DNA from: Bugulina stolonifera
Taxonomy: Eukaryota > Bryozoa > Gymnolaemata > Cheilostomatida > Bugulidae
Assembly (NCBI GenBank): GCA_935421135.1
Contig: OW285196.1
Span: 5,251,001 to 5,315,000 of the forward strand
Length of the DNA stretch: 64,000 bases
Direction of reading: 5' to 3'
Shown here: positions 44,294 to 55,900 of the stretch, in pieces
Numbering within the stretch: the first letter of the stretch is position 1
Layout of the letters: the number at the start of each line of letters is the position of its first letter
The notes under the pieces: generated by a model
What the model was told of the DNA's origin: nothing
The model's input: only the letters and a program-made list of their open reading frames with translations
Databases searched by the model: none
Translations under genes and position numbers: made by a program

Positions 44294-45688
44294 TTACATT
44301 ACATTACTTAATCTTATAGCAGCCAACGGATAGATGAGTTACTAGTGAAAGAAGATTGCACCCCCCTCCCATAGCCACACTTCGAGCACTGCATGTAGCT
44401 AAGGAAATACATTCACCTATATGTATTTATTATTAAAGTGGATGCAAGAACTAGTGAGTAGGTTTTGTTATTTTGTTGAATACATACCAAATTTGATTGC
44501 ATTAGGTCATGCACACAAAATATATTATAATCAATGTTAGACATCTTCTCTCTTCTGCACAGCTTTCCATTTATTTAACTCAAAGGAAGCACAATTAATG
44601 CAATCTCACACACTGTTTATTATTATTGCAATATATATAGATGATTTGCTTTATAATACGTCATTCTCTTTGAGATATTAGTTGCCTAAGTTAAGCTACT
44701 TGTACCTGACCCGAGAAATGTAAAAATATTTTTTGCTCTATGAATCCTAGAATTGTTAAGTTCACAGAATAACAACAACTAGAAGTAGAATGTAGTATTA
44801 TAAATAAATAAACACTCTATTATCGGTTTAACAATGGAATTAACCTACAAAATCATTGACAGTGCAATTTTAAATGCATTAATATGAATACATGCTGTAT
44901 ATTTCATGATTAATTATAAAGTAGTAGGCCTATCAATGGAAGTTATAGCAACTACATATAAAATGTAATAAATATTATAAATAAATGAACAGCTCATTGT
45001 AGCTTATGTTGATCTATAACGAAATTAGCCCACAATGACAACGGCAGAGTATTAATAATTCTAAGTGCAATATGATAGTATTCACATAGGAATTACTGTT
45101 GCATGGATGATGATGAGTTATATTAGATATAATTTAGTCTCCATGCAAATAACTATAGTGTTGGTGACACAATCCCACGACAGAACTGACCTTGTGTGTC
45201 AGTATTTGTGCCAATGTAGTACACAATACAATTCTAATTTTTCAGTATTAGAACACAATATACTCAGCTCAGTCGAGTGCATGAGGATAGTCAGAACATA
45301 TTAAACATGTGTGCTAGACGACTGCCAATCTAAAAAATTTAGGACCGAATTACAGATGACAATATTACATGTAGGTGCAGTGGAAAGCGAATGTAGTACA
45401 AGCTTTAGCAGTAGATGCATGTACATGTACAGTGTACAGTAGTTAGTGTATGCGATGCAATTTATGGTAAGTGGGGTTTGGGGTTTGCCATATTGATCAA
45501 CAAAAAATGAAATAATATTAAACGACATTATGACAAGTAACAATTTGTGTACATGTTTATCAAAAATGGCCAGAATCACTCTGTGAATTTAAATTACAAA
45601 GATGTACATGCATGTTTCTAGTTTGCCATCCATTGCGGCTGCGAGGGGGGATAGTAGTCAGCCTACAGTTTACACTCTGCCAACTGCC
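44294..45688. other. non-coding stretch, partly duplicated elsewhere
   Basis: Similar in blocks to 36960-37250 and, near 45400-45550, to 60850-60970. Contains a CATGTACATGTAC palindrome near 45418. No supported exon before 45689. Confidence 0.5.
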
Positions 45689-45870
45689 TTACACAAGCTT
45701 CAGAGTTAGCTTCCCATTGATATCACCAAATCCATTTCTTACATAAGCATTACCACAGCAGGCCATGAAATGAAACTCTATCAATTGACTTTCGACTACA
45801 TGGTAGTAAGAGTGGGGAATGTATCCAGTATTTTGTACAGCAACATCATCTTCAAACATAAACCGTGTTC
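45689..45870 (-). CDS. last exon of a host gene, paralogue of 61223-61042
   Basis: Acceptor CTTCTTCAG precedes 45870; stop TAA at 45691-45689. It encodes about 60 residues including YYHVVESQLIEFHFMACCGN, then AYVRNGFGDINGKLTLKLV. The exon at 61223-61042 has the same length (182 bp), phase and C-terminus. It joins in frame (G/GA) to the exon at 46791-46662. I do not recognise the domain; a vicinal CC and repeated hydrophobic strands suggest a secreted beta-rich module. Confidence 0.65.
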
Positions 45871-46661
45871 CTGAAGAAGCAGATAATGGAATTTGTAAAA
45901 TTATAAGAAGAAAAATAATGTATGTCGAAATTGGTAAAGTGAGAAATTATTGGATGCTAGGGTTAAGCTGATACAAATTAGCATGGGAATGTGTGGTAGG
46001 AGAATATTAAACTACTTTCGGGCTACCATTTATACCAAGTACTAGCTTCGAGGGGCCAACGCTAACCACAATGTGGCTAACTATTACTATACTATTATAG
46101 CTGGCACTGTCAGTTAGCGCTAGGGTTTAAAGTTAGGCTTGTTGAACTCGTTGACCCCTACCACTCACTGGAGCATGTCGATATATAATATAGATGTAAT
46201 TAGCGTTGGTCACTCACTGCTAGTATTTAGTATAAACGACAGTCTGAAAGCTACTTTAGCGCAGCAGAGAAGAGCTGTGAATAATAATACAGTGGTCAGG
46301 TCATAAAGGATCCATAAAAGAGAAAGCAGTTACAGCACCAGTAACAACAACCATCTCTGGTGAGAATAACCACTGCTTAATTTTGTTGCATAATTTGTAA
46401 TACTTATATTTCTGCAAGGTTTTACCGTAATCCAATGTAGTTTTTTATGTGAAATGATCATACATGAAGTTTACCAACATTATAAATGCTACAAAATTCT
46501 AATAATAAGAATGTCAACTACTGAACAAATTAAAGTTAATAGTTAACATGAAGTATATTATGATTTTGATATAATTTTGTTTCAACAGAATAACTTTTGC
46601 AGTTATTAAGGTCTATTGACCTGTATTTGTAAGAGAAAAGGATTCATGGTATAAATCTCAC

Positions 46662-46791
46662 CTCTAATGTTAAACTTAATTTTGCTCCTGTCTGTTGTAA
46701 TCCCATGGCATCCAGAACAGTTGTCCACAAATCCAACAGGAAGTGGATCAGTACCTTCGGTGATGGTAGAAAATGTAACATCTCTGTCTGT
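46662..46791 (-). CDS. penultimate exon of the same host gene
   Basis: Acceptor CAATTAG ends at 46792 and donor GTGAGA starts at 46661. The frame that splices correctly reads TDRDVTFSTITEGTDPLPVG, then FVDNCSGCHGITTDRSKIKF, with a CxxC pair. It continues into 45870-45689. Further 5' exons probably lie beyond element B (candidate exons at 57786, 59027 and 59336), which would place element B in an intron of this gene. Confidence 0.55.
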
Positions 46792-47094
46792 CTAATTGTT
46801 AAAGTGTCCAAATCTATACCATACTTGGAGAACCTGCACAATGTATATTAGTATTTTGGTTTAAGTCATATAATTGGATCAAGAGTAGCCTAGGTAAATG
46901 GTAATCATGACATATTGTGTATTACACTACAATAGTACACATGCATTATGTAACTAATCGCCATTGTTTGGTGATACAAACACAAGAGGTGGAAAACTTT
47001 GGTAACTTGTGTGGAGAAAGCTTTTGGTAGCTTCTTGATGTTTTTTAAACCGTGTGAAGACACTCAACTACAATGATCTGCTGTATTCACGCCT

Positions 47095-47140
47095 TCAATC
47101 TTTCTCTCAAGCTTCCATAGCTTGAGAGAAAGATTGAAGT
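47095..47140. repeat. 46-bp hairpin
   Basis: CTTCAATCTTTCTCTCAAGC and its reverse complement are separated by a few bases. It lies 116 bp outside element B. Confidence 0.75.
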
Positions 47141-47255
47141 ATTTGATGCGCAGCTATGAACAAATGGGAGTGATGAAGGTCAGTGAATACTTTTTGGTGA
47201 TGTAAACGTAAAAATATAATGAATGACGGTGGAAAATTTCATGCGGGGCGGGGGG

Positions 47256-47537
47256 GCGCGCGCGTACGCGCGCGCCCCCCGCCCCGTGAACCCCACCCGT
47301 CCTCCCTCCACCCGTCCCCGCCCCTCCCCACCCCTCCCCACCCCAAACCCCTCCGCCTCGCCCTCCGCCTCGCGGCGGTTCTCGTTCGCGAGTCCAGCCG
47401 TGGCCCCACGCCGCCGTCCCCCCGCCCATCCCCCGCCCCTCCCCCGCTCTCCCGCCCCAACGACCCGTCGCTACCCTCGCGGGCGGACCGTCGGCTGGAG
47501 TAGGGTGAAGCGAAGGAAAATACGGGTTAGAGTAATG
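47256..47537 (+). repeat. Element B left inverted repeat (inner TIR)
   Basis: Starts with the self-complementary GCGCGCGCGTACGCGCGCGC (47256-47275), continues C-rich and ends ACGGGTTAGAGTAATG. It matches the inverse of 56193-56478. Frames in it (47219-47555 and the minus-strand 47960-47154) are low-complexity Pro/Arg and not supported. Confidence 0.9.
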
Positions 47538-47549
47538 GTGTGTGATGTA

Positions 47550-47935
47550 TTCTAGAATAGATGATATACGACCATGAAAAATATGAGTCAGGGTAATGAT
47601 ACGCGAGTTTGTTTTAATTTTCAATACGTTTGAGAGTAATAATATAAAACTAAGTGATAAAAAACCTGATACACAACTATGAAAAATATGAGTAAGGGTA
47701 ATGATACACGAGTTTGTTTTAATTTTCAATACGTTTGAGAGTAATAATATAAAACTAAGTGATAAAAAACTTGATACACGACTATGAAAAATATGAGTAA
47801 GGGTAATGATACACGAGTTTGTTTTAATTTTCAATACGTTTGAGAGTAATAATATAAAATCAATCGATAAAAACCGAGATACGACTATGAAGAATATGAG
47901 TAAGGCTAACGATACACGAGTTTGAGAGTAATAAT
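47550..47935 (+). repeat. left subterminal tandem repeats of element B
   Basis: Three to four copies of an approximately 115-bp AT-rich unit containing GATACACGAGTTTGTTTTAA, TTTTCAATACGTTTGAGAG and CTATGAAAAATATGAGTAAGG. They occupy the same place as the subterminal repeats of element A but differ in sequence. Confidence 0.85.
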
Positions 47936-47990
47936 ATGAAATCAATTGATAAGTAGACACGAATGAGTGTGAATGACAAAAGTTTTTGCC

Positions 47991-49311
47991 TCAAAACTGT
48001 GCAGTGGCGGGGAGGAGACGCTCGCCGAGGATGGAGTCTAGAATGGCACAATCGTAGAATGTTCTCCCGCTCTTGGAAGTCTTCTGTCCCTTGTACACCA
48101 TCACGGAGGGGAGGAGGTCTTTCATCGAAACTGCCAGACGTCCCGGAAGGAAGACCTCTCCCTTTCTTTCTTCGTTTCCAATCCGACACTCGTAGGTGGC
48201 AATGGAGTTGCTCGCATTATCACCATCACCGCATCTTGGGACGTAAGCGGGTCGGAGCGCGGTCACCACCAGCACAGAACCAACGGGGAATGAAGATAGC
48301 GTTTGCACTCGAAAAAATTCTTCCAACTGGGCCAAGGTCTTCTTTCTCAAGTCACCGGCCAGCTTTTTCATGGCTGCTCCTGGCAGGGAGCACACGCTCT
48401 CGATACGGTTGAATGTGTTTTGTCCTTTAGCGGTCTCCTGCTGTCCCAAGTACACCATGATCCTAGGTGGAAGGGTAAGGTCCTTTAGCTCCTCTTCTTT
48501 GACATCCGCTAGCTTGGGCATGGCGTGACGAATGTTGGTGTGAAAGCTGATGCAATGTCTCATCCCCTTGTCATCCACATAGCTTGCCCTGGCTAAGAAT
48601 GCTTTTCCGAATGCCGTTTCAACCACCGAACCTCCACTCACTTCTAGCACAGTTCCTGGCTCTAGCTCTGACAACTTCACCGTTGTCTGCAGAGAGCTCC
48701 TCTTCTCCGCTCCCATGCTCCTACAATAACGAAAGTGGTGTATATAGATCCGACAAAGTGGTTAAACGGGAGAAAGATAGTACGGTAATTTATAGATATA
48801 CGAACAGGGCTACTTACATTAGGGTTGCCGCCACTGCACGAGCTTTCTCCAGGCTTAGTCCCCCGCTCTTTTTCTTCCCCTTGCAAGGGGACTTGGTAGC
48901 TTTTTTTCCCTTCGTCGTCGTCTCACCACCATCCATTTCTTCCGTAGCCGTATCGGCTCCGTGGCCATCATCATCATCATCATCTGATATTACAATCACC
49001 TGGGATTTCTTCTTTTTCTTAGCACAGATTTCATCTCCTTTTGGGTTCTTCCTCTTCTTGGTTGTTGTGGTCTCGCCCCTATCCGAGGCCCGCTCCGGGG
49101 AGGACGGAGAGTCCGCCATGTTAGAAAGATCCTTTCGGGCAAGACTCCCCACTCCTATTATTTTCCCCTTCTTCCGTGCCTCTTTTAACGCATCCACCTC
49201 TTCTTTCCTCTTCTGACTGCACTCTTCTTCTTCAATAATTCCATCCATTTGTGAGTCCGTTAAGCCCGCAAATAGCTCTTCTTGGTTTTGGACTATGTTG
49301 TCAGTATCCAT
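47991..49311 (-). CDS. Element B leftward gene: two-repeat protein, candidate ssDNA-binding factor
   Basis: Exons 49311-48818 and 48720-47991 join at GTAAGT...TTGTAG across a 97-bp intron to a 407-residue protein. The first 165 residues are charged and disordered, with NLS-like KKRK/KKKKK runs and VIVISDDDDDD, a textbook SUMO-interaction motif. The rest contains two diverged copies of one domain: LEPGTVLEV...PPRIMVYLGQQETAKGQNTF and FPVGSVLVV...LPSVMVYKGQKTSKSGRTF. A repeated compact beta domain next to a polymerase suggests an OB-fold ssDNA-binding protein, but this is inference; I recognise no family. Confidence 0.72.
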
Positions 49312-49440
49312 TGATAATGTACTATTGTAGTAGTGTAGCTGTACAGTAGTGATGTGCTGAACTTTGAATGCTGAGACTGTGATCCCACTCTCCCTTTATT
49401 CAACTGCTCATTTCTTGACTCCTCCCTTTTTTTTATCCAA

Positions 49441-50220
49441 TCTCAATGTGACCCGATGCACCCCGATGTGAATCCGAAGCCTCTCGATGCATCCCGATGT
49501 GAATCCGAAGCTTCCCGATGCATCCCGATGTGATTCCGAAGCTTCCCGATGCATCCCGATGTGAATCCGAAGCTCCCCGATGCATCCCGATGTGATTCCG
49601 ATGCTTCCCAATGCATCCCGATGTGAATCCGAAGCTTCCCGATGCATCCCGATGTGAATCCGAAGCTTCCCGATGCATCCCGATGTGATTCCGAAGCTTC
49701 CCGATGCATCCCGATGTGATTCCGAAGCTTCCCGATGCATCCCGATGTGTCCCGATGTGTCAATTCACATCGGGGTGCATCGGGATGCATCGGGAGGCTT
49801 CGGAATCACATCGGGATGCATCGGGAAGCTTCGGATTCACATCGGGAAGCTTCGGATTCACATCGGGATGCATCGGGAAGCTTCGGAATCACATCGGGAT
49901 GCATCGGGAAGCTTCGGATTCACATCGGGATGCATCGGGAGGCTTCGGATTCACATCGGGATGCATCGGGAAGCTTCGGAATCACATCGGGATGCATCGG
50001 GAAGCTTCGGAATCACATCGGGATGCATCGGGAAGCTTCGGAATCACATCGGGATGCATCGGGAAGCTTCGGAATCACATCGGGATGCATCGGGAGGCTT
50101 CGGATTCACACCGGGGTGCATCGGGAGGCTTCGGATTCACATCGGGAAGCTTCGGATTCACATCGGGGTGCATCGGAAAGCTTCGGATTCACATCGGGAA
50201 GCTTCGGATTCACATCGGGC
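49441..50220. repeat. palindromic CATCGGG satellite array of element B
   Basis: Units such as CACATCGGGATGCATCGGGA followed by AGCTTCGGAT(T) repeat throughout. The left half (49441-49760) is in the minus orientation (CCCGATGTG) and the right half (49765-50220) in the plus orientation, with the switch at GTGTCAATTCACATCGG. The array lies between the two divergent genes, as in element A, and shares its CACATCGGG core. Open frames across it on both strands are not genes. Confidence 0.93.
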
Positions 50221-50264
50221 TGGTATTGCCAAGGGTGGGGAAATGGTTAGACTCCGCCCACTGA

Positions 50265-50285
50265 ATACTACTATTTAAGGTATGA
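50265..50285 (+). promoter_or_regulatory. possible TATA-like element of the polymerase gene
   Basis: CTATTTAAGG lies at about 50271-50280, between the array and the first exon. It is near the expected distance from the first duplicated exon at 50320-50400. Confidence 0.35.
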
Positions 50286-50320
50286 GTTTCTCACTTTAGC
50301 AGTATGAACAATCAGCCTCT

Positions 50321-50577
50321 AGTCAACAGAGTGAGAGTAAACAGAGACAGCTACCTACTAGTCAGTGCGTGAACAGAGATGTCAACAAGTAGAACATAAG
50401 GTTAGTGTTAAATGGAGTAATTGGCAGCAATTGTGAAGTGTTTATTGTATAAAATGCTATCAAGCTAAAAAATGACTCACACCCTACTGCTATATATTTT
50501 TATAAGGAGACTAAACAGAGACACCTACCTTCTAGCCAGCACATGATCAGCAGAGATGTCAACAAGTGAAAAAGAAG
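50321..50577 (+). repeat. duplicated first exon region of the polymerase gene
   Basis: About 180 bp is tandemly duplicated: each copy has AGAGATGTCAACAAGT followed by a GTTAGTG donor (50401 and 50578). In the first copy the ATG at 50379 is followed after five codons by TAA (50397-50399). The second ATG (50556) is open and splices in frame to the zinc-finger exon. The first may be a decoy, a uORF or an alternative non-coding first exon. Confidence 0.65.
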
Positions 50578-53500
50578 GTTAGTGCTAAATGAGGTATTTG
50601 GTAGCAATTGTGGATTGTTTATTGTTTATGTAGTGTGAAGTAAAAGAATAATAACTTACACCCTACCATTTTTTTTTATAGGGGGAGAGACCTCTCGTCA
50701 GGTCGAGCACACCTGTCAACTATGCGGTCTGGTTCTCAGAACAGCGTTTTCTCTAGACAGGCACACGAAGAGAATGCATGCACAGGCTCACCCGCACAAG
50801 TGCCCCGTTTGTGGCGGATGTTTTGATGGGAGGAGAAAGCTAGGTCATCACATGAGGCGATTTCATAGCGAGGGTAAGGTGGAAAAAGATGAGGGAGGTG
50901 CAGAGAAGTTTGATGATGTTTTCTGGTCTAAACCGCCAACAGCTGAAGAGGGGGATGAGATGGGGGTGCTACTAGCCCGCTATTGGAGCTCCATCAGGTC
51001 CGCAATACACTCTTGTCCCGTGGAAGATATTCTCAATGTTCGAGTGTGGAGAGGGGAAGGTGAAGACGAAGGAGATGAAGAGGTGTGGACTAAGTTGAGA
51101 GCAATGTGGAAGAGAGTGCCTTGTACTGTGAAGATTAACTGTAGTGCTGGAGTCATCCTCGAGCATAAGACCAGTGGAGAGTTGCGCTACTTTCACTCAT
51201 CGAGCAACAATGCCGCATTCTTCCCCAAACCAAGACTGATCAGAACAGAGAATGAGATGAGAGAGTTTTGCGAATCTGTGCAGGAGCTCGACTTGAGAGA
51301 GAGGTCAGCACAAAGGAGACCGAATACCGCTTGGGCTTTACGTCACATTGCGAATCTGACATTCTACATCTATAAACTCCTAGAGATTGGCAAGGTGGGC
51401 GGTGTAGTGAGCAAACTCCCAGACTACATACTTAACAACCGACACGTGATAGCACTAGACGTAGACTTTTGGGCTAGAGGAGGTGCGCGTCCCTACTCAG
51501 ACAACTTGTGTTTCTTTAGATGCTTGGCCATGATGTATGACTGTAACTGCGACCAAAAGAAGGGATGTCGTTGCCGTCGCCCCTCTTGCACCACAACACA
51601 TCGCTTGTTTAAACAATACATGAGACAAACTAAATCTTCTTCCCCACCCTCATCAACTTTGTCAGACTTCCCCGGGGTGGACTCGAGTGATCTACTGGCC
51701 TTGGAAGATCATTTTGACGTATCTATAATAGTCTTCTGTCTAACTGATGAGGAGGTAGCTCCGATAGTTTGGTCATCCGGGGCACGAAACAAAGCCCATA
51801 AACTCTTCGTCAACATGTACGAAAAACACTTCAGCTGGATAAAGAATGTTGATTCGTTTGCCAGATGTTTCACCTGCAAGCTGTGCGACAGCGCGTTTAC
51901 ACGCTTGTCCAGCCTACGACGACACAAGTGCTCGCCAGAAGAAGCATCGGTGTTCGTTTTCCCTGGTGGAACGTTTGGACCCCCGCCAACCATATTCACA
52001 AAACTCAAGCGAGTGGCGGGAATAGAGGTGGTGAACCCCGACCTCTTATACTACCCCTACTATATCACCTATGATATCGAATGCTTCATGCCAAAAGACA
52101 ACCTACCAACTAACACCACCACGATGACTTTTAGTGCAAGACACGAGCTACTGAGCATATCCGCGTGTTCTAACGTCCCGGGGTTTGAGCGAGCCAAGTG
52201 TTTTGTGAGGAGCGTCGACAGCAAGGATGGGACGAAGTGCATTCGTCAATTCGTCCAATACATAGCAAAGATTGCTGACGTGGCAGGAGATTTGTTCGGA
52301 GAAAGATTCCAGGATGTACGCGAGCGACTCTCTACCTTCCTCGCGGATCGGGCGGATAGAGAAGAGGCCTTTGCTGACGACAAGTTCTCTAACGTCTCGA
52401 CTTACAGGGTGAAGTCCGGTCTCTCCGGATTAGAAAGAGAATTAGAACAGCACATCTCCAGCGTTCCGGTGGTCGGCTTCAACTCGCAAAAGTATGACCT
52501 AAATATACTAAAGGGGCCTTTACTTCGCTCTCTACAAGAGGAGGAGGGAGAAGATTTTGTTTTCATCGTTAAGCGTGTTAACAGTATGTCCTGCGTGGAG
52601 AGTAGACGTTTTAGATTCCTTGACATATGCAACTTTATCGCACCAGGCTTCAACTACTCAAAATACTTGAAGGCATTTGGCGTGTCAGAGAGTAAGGGAT
52701 TCTTTCCTTACGACTGGGTAGATTCCCTGAGAAGGTTGGATCATCACGGACTCCCTCCCCGAGAGAGTTTTTTCAACTCGCTGACTCAGCAAGAATTGAG
52801 CCAGCAAGATTATCACCACTGTCAGCTCGTGTGGGAAAGAGAGAACATGGAAACGTTCAGGGATTTCCTCATCTGGTACAACAACCTCGATGTGGCCCCA
52901 TTCATCGAGGCCATTGCACGTCAGAGCTCTATCTATCGACAAAAGGGAATTGATATGTTGAAATCTGCAATCTCGCTTCCAGGCTTGGCTATCAGATGGT
53001 TGTTTATGGAGGTGGAGGCCCGACCTTACGGCTACTCTCCTCCGCAAGCCGCTCTCCCGCTGCATAGGTTAATGTCTCTCCGAGGCGAACTTTGCAACTC
53101 ACAACCCATATGTCTGTTCGATGAGGAGAGCAAAAGTCTGTACCACACTCTCCGTGATAACCTCGTGGGAGGGCCAAGCATCATCTTTCACAGACATCAT
53201 GAAGTTGGAGTGACCTCTATTCGAGAGAAGATTTATGGCACATCCGCAAAACCCTGTAGGTCCATTCTGGGAGTCGATGCCAACGCTCTCTACCTATACT
53301 GCATGATGGGGAATATGCCTACGGGTTATCCCAGGCGGAGGCTAGAGAGCCGAGGCTTTGCTCTGGAACCCGTTAAAAAGTTCAGCAAAGTGGCGCATGG
53401 ATGGTTAGAGTTCCAATCGTGGAAGAGAGGAGAGGTCATCCTTCACCAACAGAATGGAGGAGAAATGAGGATAGGCTGTCACAACCTACCGGTGGATGGT

Positions 53501-55222
53501 TATAGCGAACAGAGTCGGACTGTGTACCAATTCCACGGTTGCTACTGGCACGGACACGAGTGCGAGCTAGGAGGGAATGGAAAAGGTGTCAGAAACATGA
53601 CGAATGAAGAGCTCCGGGTGGACACTGCGAGGAAAGAAGATTACATCAAGGCTCTAGGCTATAAGCTCATCACCACTCGGGAGTGTGAGTGGGGAGCGCG
53701 AGTTCGTTCGGATGAAGAGGTTAGGACATTTCTCTCCGTCTTCTTTTCTTCTCTCTATCCAGAGAGGGGTTGTGTCAACCTCGATAAAATAATCAACAGT
53801 ATTCGTAGTGGAGAGTACTACGGTTTAGTGGAGTGTGACATTTCCGTACCCGAAGAGCTAAAAGCGAAGTTCTCTGAGATGGCACCTATTTTCAAGAATA
53901 TAAATGTGGGAAGAGAACACCTTAGCGAACACATGCGCGCTTTTGCCAAACAGAACGGATTCTTGAAGAGACCTCAGCGAATGCTCGTGGGGAGTCTTTT
54001 TGGCGAGCGAATCACACTACTCACCGATCTGGCTAGATGGTATCTAGATCAAGGTTTGATAATTACCAGGGTCTATCAGTTTGTTCACTTTATCCCACGA
54101 GCCGTCTTCAAAGACTTTGGTTCTTCGGTCTCAGACGCAAGGAGAGGGGGAGATCTGGACCCTGATCTGGCCCTCTTGGCCAGCACCAGCAAGCTCGTTG
54201 GGAATTCAGCATACGGAAAGACCATAACAAATAAAGAGAAACATAAGACTGTCAAGTATGTAGAGACAGTAGAGGGGGCCGCCGTCAAAGTGAGGAGTAG
54301 GCACTTTTCTAGTCTCAACGAAGTCGATGAAAACTACTTTGAGATAGAGCTTCACAAGAAAAAGGTAAGTGTTGACAATCTTTCTTACTTTGACTCTTGG
54401 TTTGACAAAACTTTTTCCGAGTGGAAGGGTGAACTTTCTCTCTCTCTCTCTCTCTCTTTCTTTTAGATTCGAATGGATGTTCCATCCGTCGTAGGATTCG
54501 TCATCCTCCAGAGAGCCAAGTTGAGGATGCTAGAGTTCTACTACGACTTTATGGATAGGTGAGTAGAACTAGACTATACAAAGATTTTATCAAATCCTTT
54601 TCTATTTATTCTTCGGTGTCAGCAACCTCTAACTCGCCCGATTTATTTTCACAGATTCGTCAGCAGAGAGGACTTTGAGTACGTAGAAATGGATACGGAT
54701 AGCGCTTACATGGCCCTGAGTGCTCGCAATATAGATGAGGTCATCCGAAAAGATAAAAAAGAAGAGTTCTACAGAGAGTATGGTAAATGGTTTCCCAGAC
54801 CCTTCTGCGATAGCCACAAGGGAGACTTTATCACAACCAAGGTGCTCGGGCAAGAGTGGGAGATGAGGGAATGTTGTGAGAAGGTGCAGCGATACGAAAC
54901 ACGAACCCCTGGTCTGTTTAAGGAGGAGTTTCGGGGGGAGGGGGTCATCGCGCTCAACTCAAAAACTTACTTTTGCTGGTCCGCTGACGGCGATAGCAAG
55001 TATAGTAGCAAAGGACTAAATAAAAGAGGAAACACCCTAACCAAAGAGAAGTTCCTCTCCGTGCTCAAAACAGGGGAGTCGGTGAGAGGAGACAATCGGG
55101 GTTTTATCAGAAGAGGAAATCAAACGTATAGCTATACCCAGCTAAAGACCGGACTCACCTACTTCTACGGTAAGCGGAAGGTTGCGGAAGACGGGGTGAG
55201 TACGAGTCCTATAGAATGTTAG
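50556..55222 (+). CDS. polB: protein-primed-type family B DNA polymerase with zinc fingers, OTU-like and Vsr-like segments
   Basis: Exons 50556-50577, 50682-54364, 54467-54558 and 54655-55222 join at GT-AG sites to about 1,454 residues. In order: two C2H2 fingers (residues about 17-70), an OTU-like motif DNLCFFRCLA (about 281) with a possible partner His in EKHFSW (about 391), a third finger (about 404-425), exonuclease motifs DIECF (about 472), FNSQKYDLN (about 608) and NNLDV (about 741), polymerase motif A DANALYLYC (about 873), an inserted segment FHGCYWHGHEC...RECEW (about 958-1015) like Vsr endonucleases, motif B NSAYGK (about 1182), motif C DTDSAY (about 1278) and KYSSKGL. The end DGVSTSP fits the usual C-terminus of this family (DNA_pol_B_2). 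It should replicate the element, probably from its TIR ends. Confidence 0.92.
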
Positions 55223-55294
55223 TACTGATTTCTCGGAGATGAGACTACTTCATTCGATAAATCGGAGAGTAAACGAACAGTGCATCATAACCCT

Positions 55295-55339
<45 letters not shown>

Positions 55340-55698
55340 ATAATTTTTTTTCACATTCACTCTCTATTGTAAGGGGTCTCCGTCCTCAAAACGGAGGGTT
55401 TACCGGTTGTAGCCTTAAAACCGAGCAATAAAACACTAGCTAATACATTAAAAACCATTTACCTCTCCAAACCAAAGGGGTAGACGGTACTAGCGCAGCT
55501 TCCGCTCATACTCACCCCTTATCAGTTCACATTTCTTTTATTGTCTTCATTCGTAGGTGGGGGGTGACATCGCACGCGCACGATGCGCTCTCTCCCTATC
55601 GGAGTTTGCTACCCGGGGGAAAGTGGACGCGGTGGTCAAAGAAATTGGTGGCGAGTCAACGACATCATCGTAGAGGCGGGTCTATTTGTAGGATGATG

Positions 55699-55730
<32 letters not shown>

Positions 55731-55750
55731 GATGATGATGATGGTGATGG

Positions 55751-55782
<32 letters not shown>

Positions 55783-55900
55783 GTGATGATGATGGCGATG
55801 AGAAGACAAGCATCCATCTATCCCGTTTATCTATTTCTATTTCTACCCCTCCGAGCGATGATGTCGTCGGCTAACCTCCTCGCGAAGTCCACGGTTTGAA
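55223..55900. repeat. (TA)n and (GAT)n microsatellites in the 3' flank of the polymerase gene
   Basis: (TA)n at about 55299-55335 and a (GAT)n/(GGT) tract at about 55693-55802. The tract creates a poly-Met/Val frame (55564-55899) that is not a gene. A GTGAGT at 55196 and an acceptor at 55556 could splice an alternative C-terminal exon (stop at 55671), judged less likely. Confidence 0.75.

Noticed and set aside
47154..47960. 268-residue minus-strand frame spanning the left TIR and subterminal repeats of B
   Set aside because: It crosses the TIR boundary and consists of repeat-derived and low-complexity Arg/Gly sequence.
28340..50220. CRISPR-like appearance of the regularly repeated arrays
   Set aside because: There are no unique spacers and no cas genes, and the context is eukaryotic with introns; these are satellites.
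49408..50278. Open frames of 100-200 residues on both strands in the B array
   Set aside because: Same reason: a stop-free satellite.
55557..55673. A fifth polymerase exon joined from the donor at 55196
   Set aside because: The splice is possible and in frame, but the unspliced end (DGVSTSP, stop at 55220-55222) fits the usual C-terminus of this polymerase family.
55564..55899. 111-residue Met-rich frame
   Set aside because: It is a (GAT/ATG)n microsatellite.
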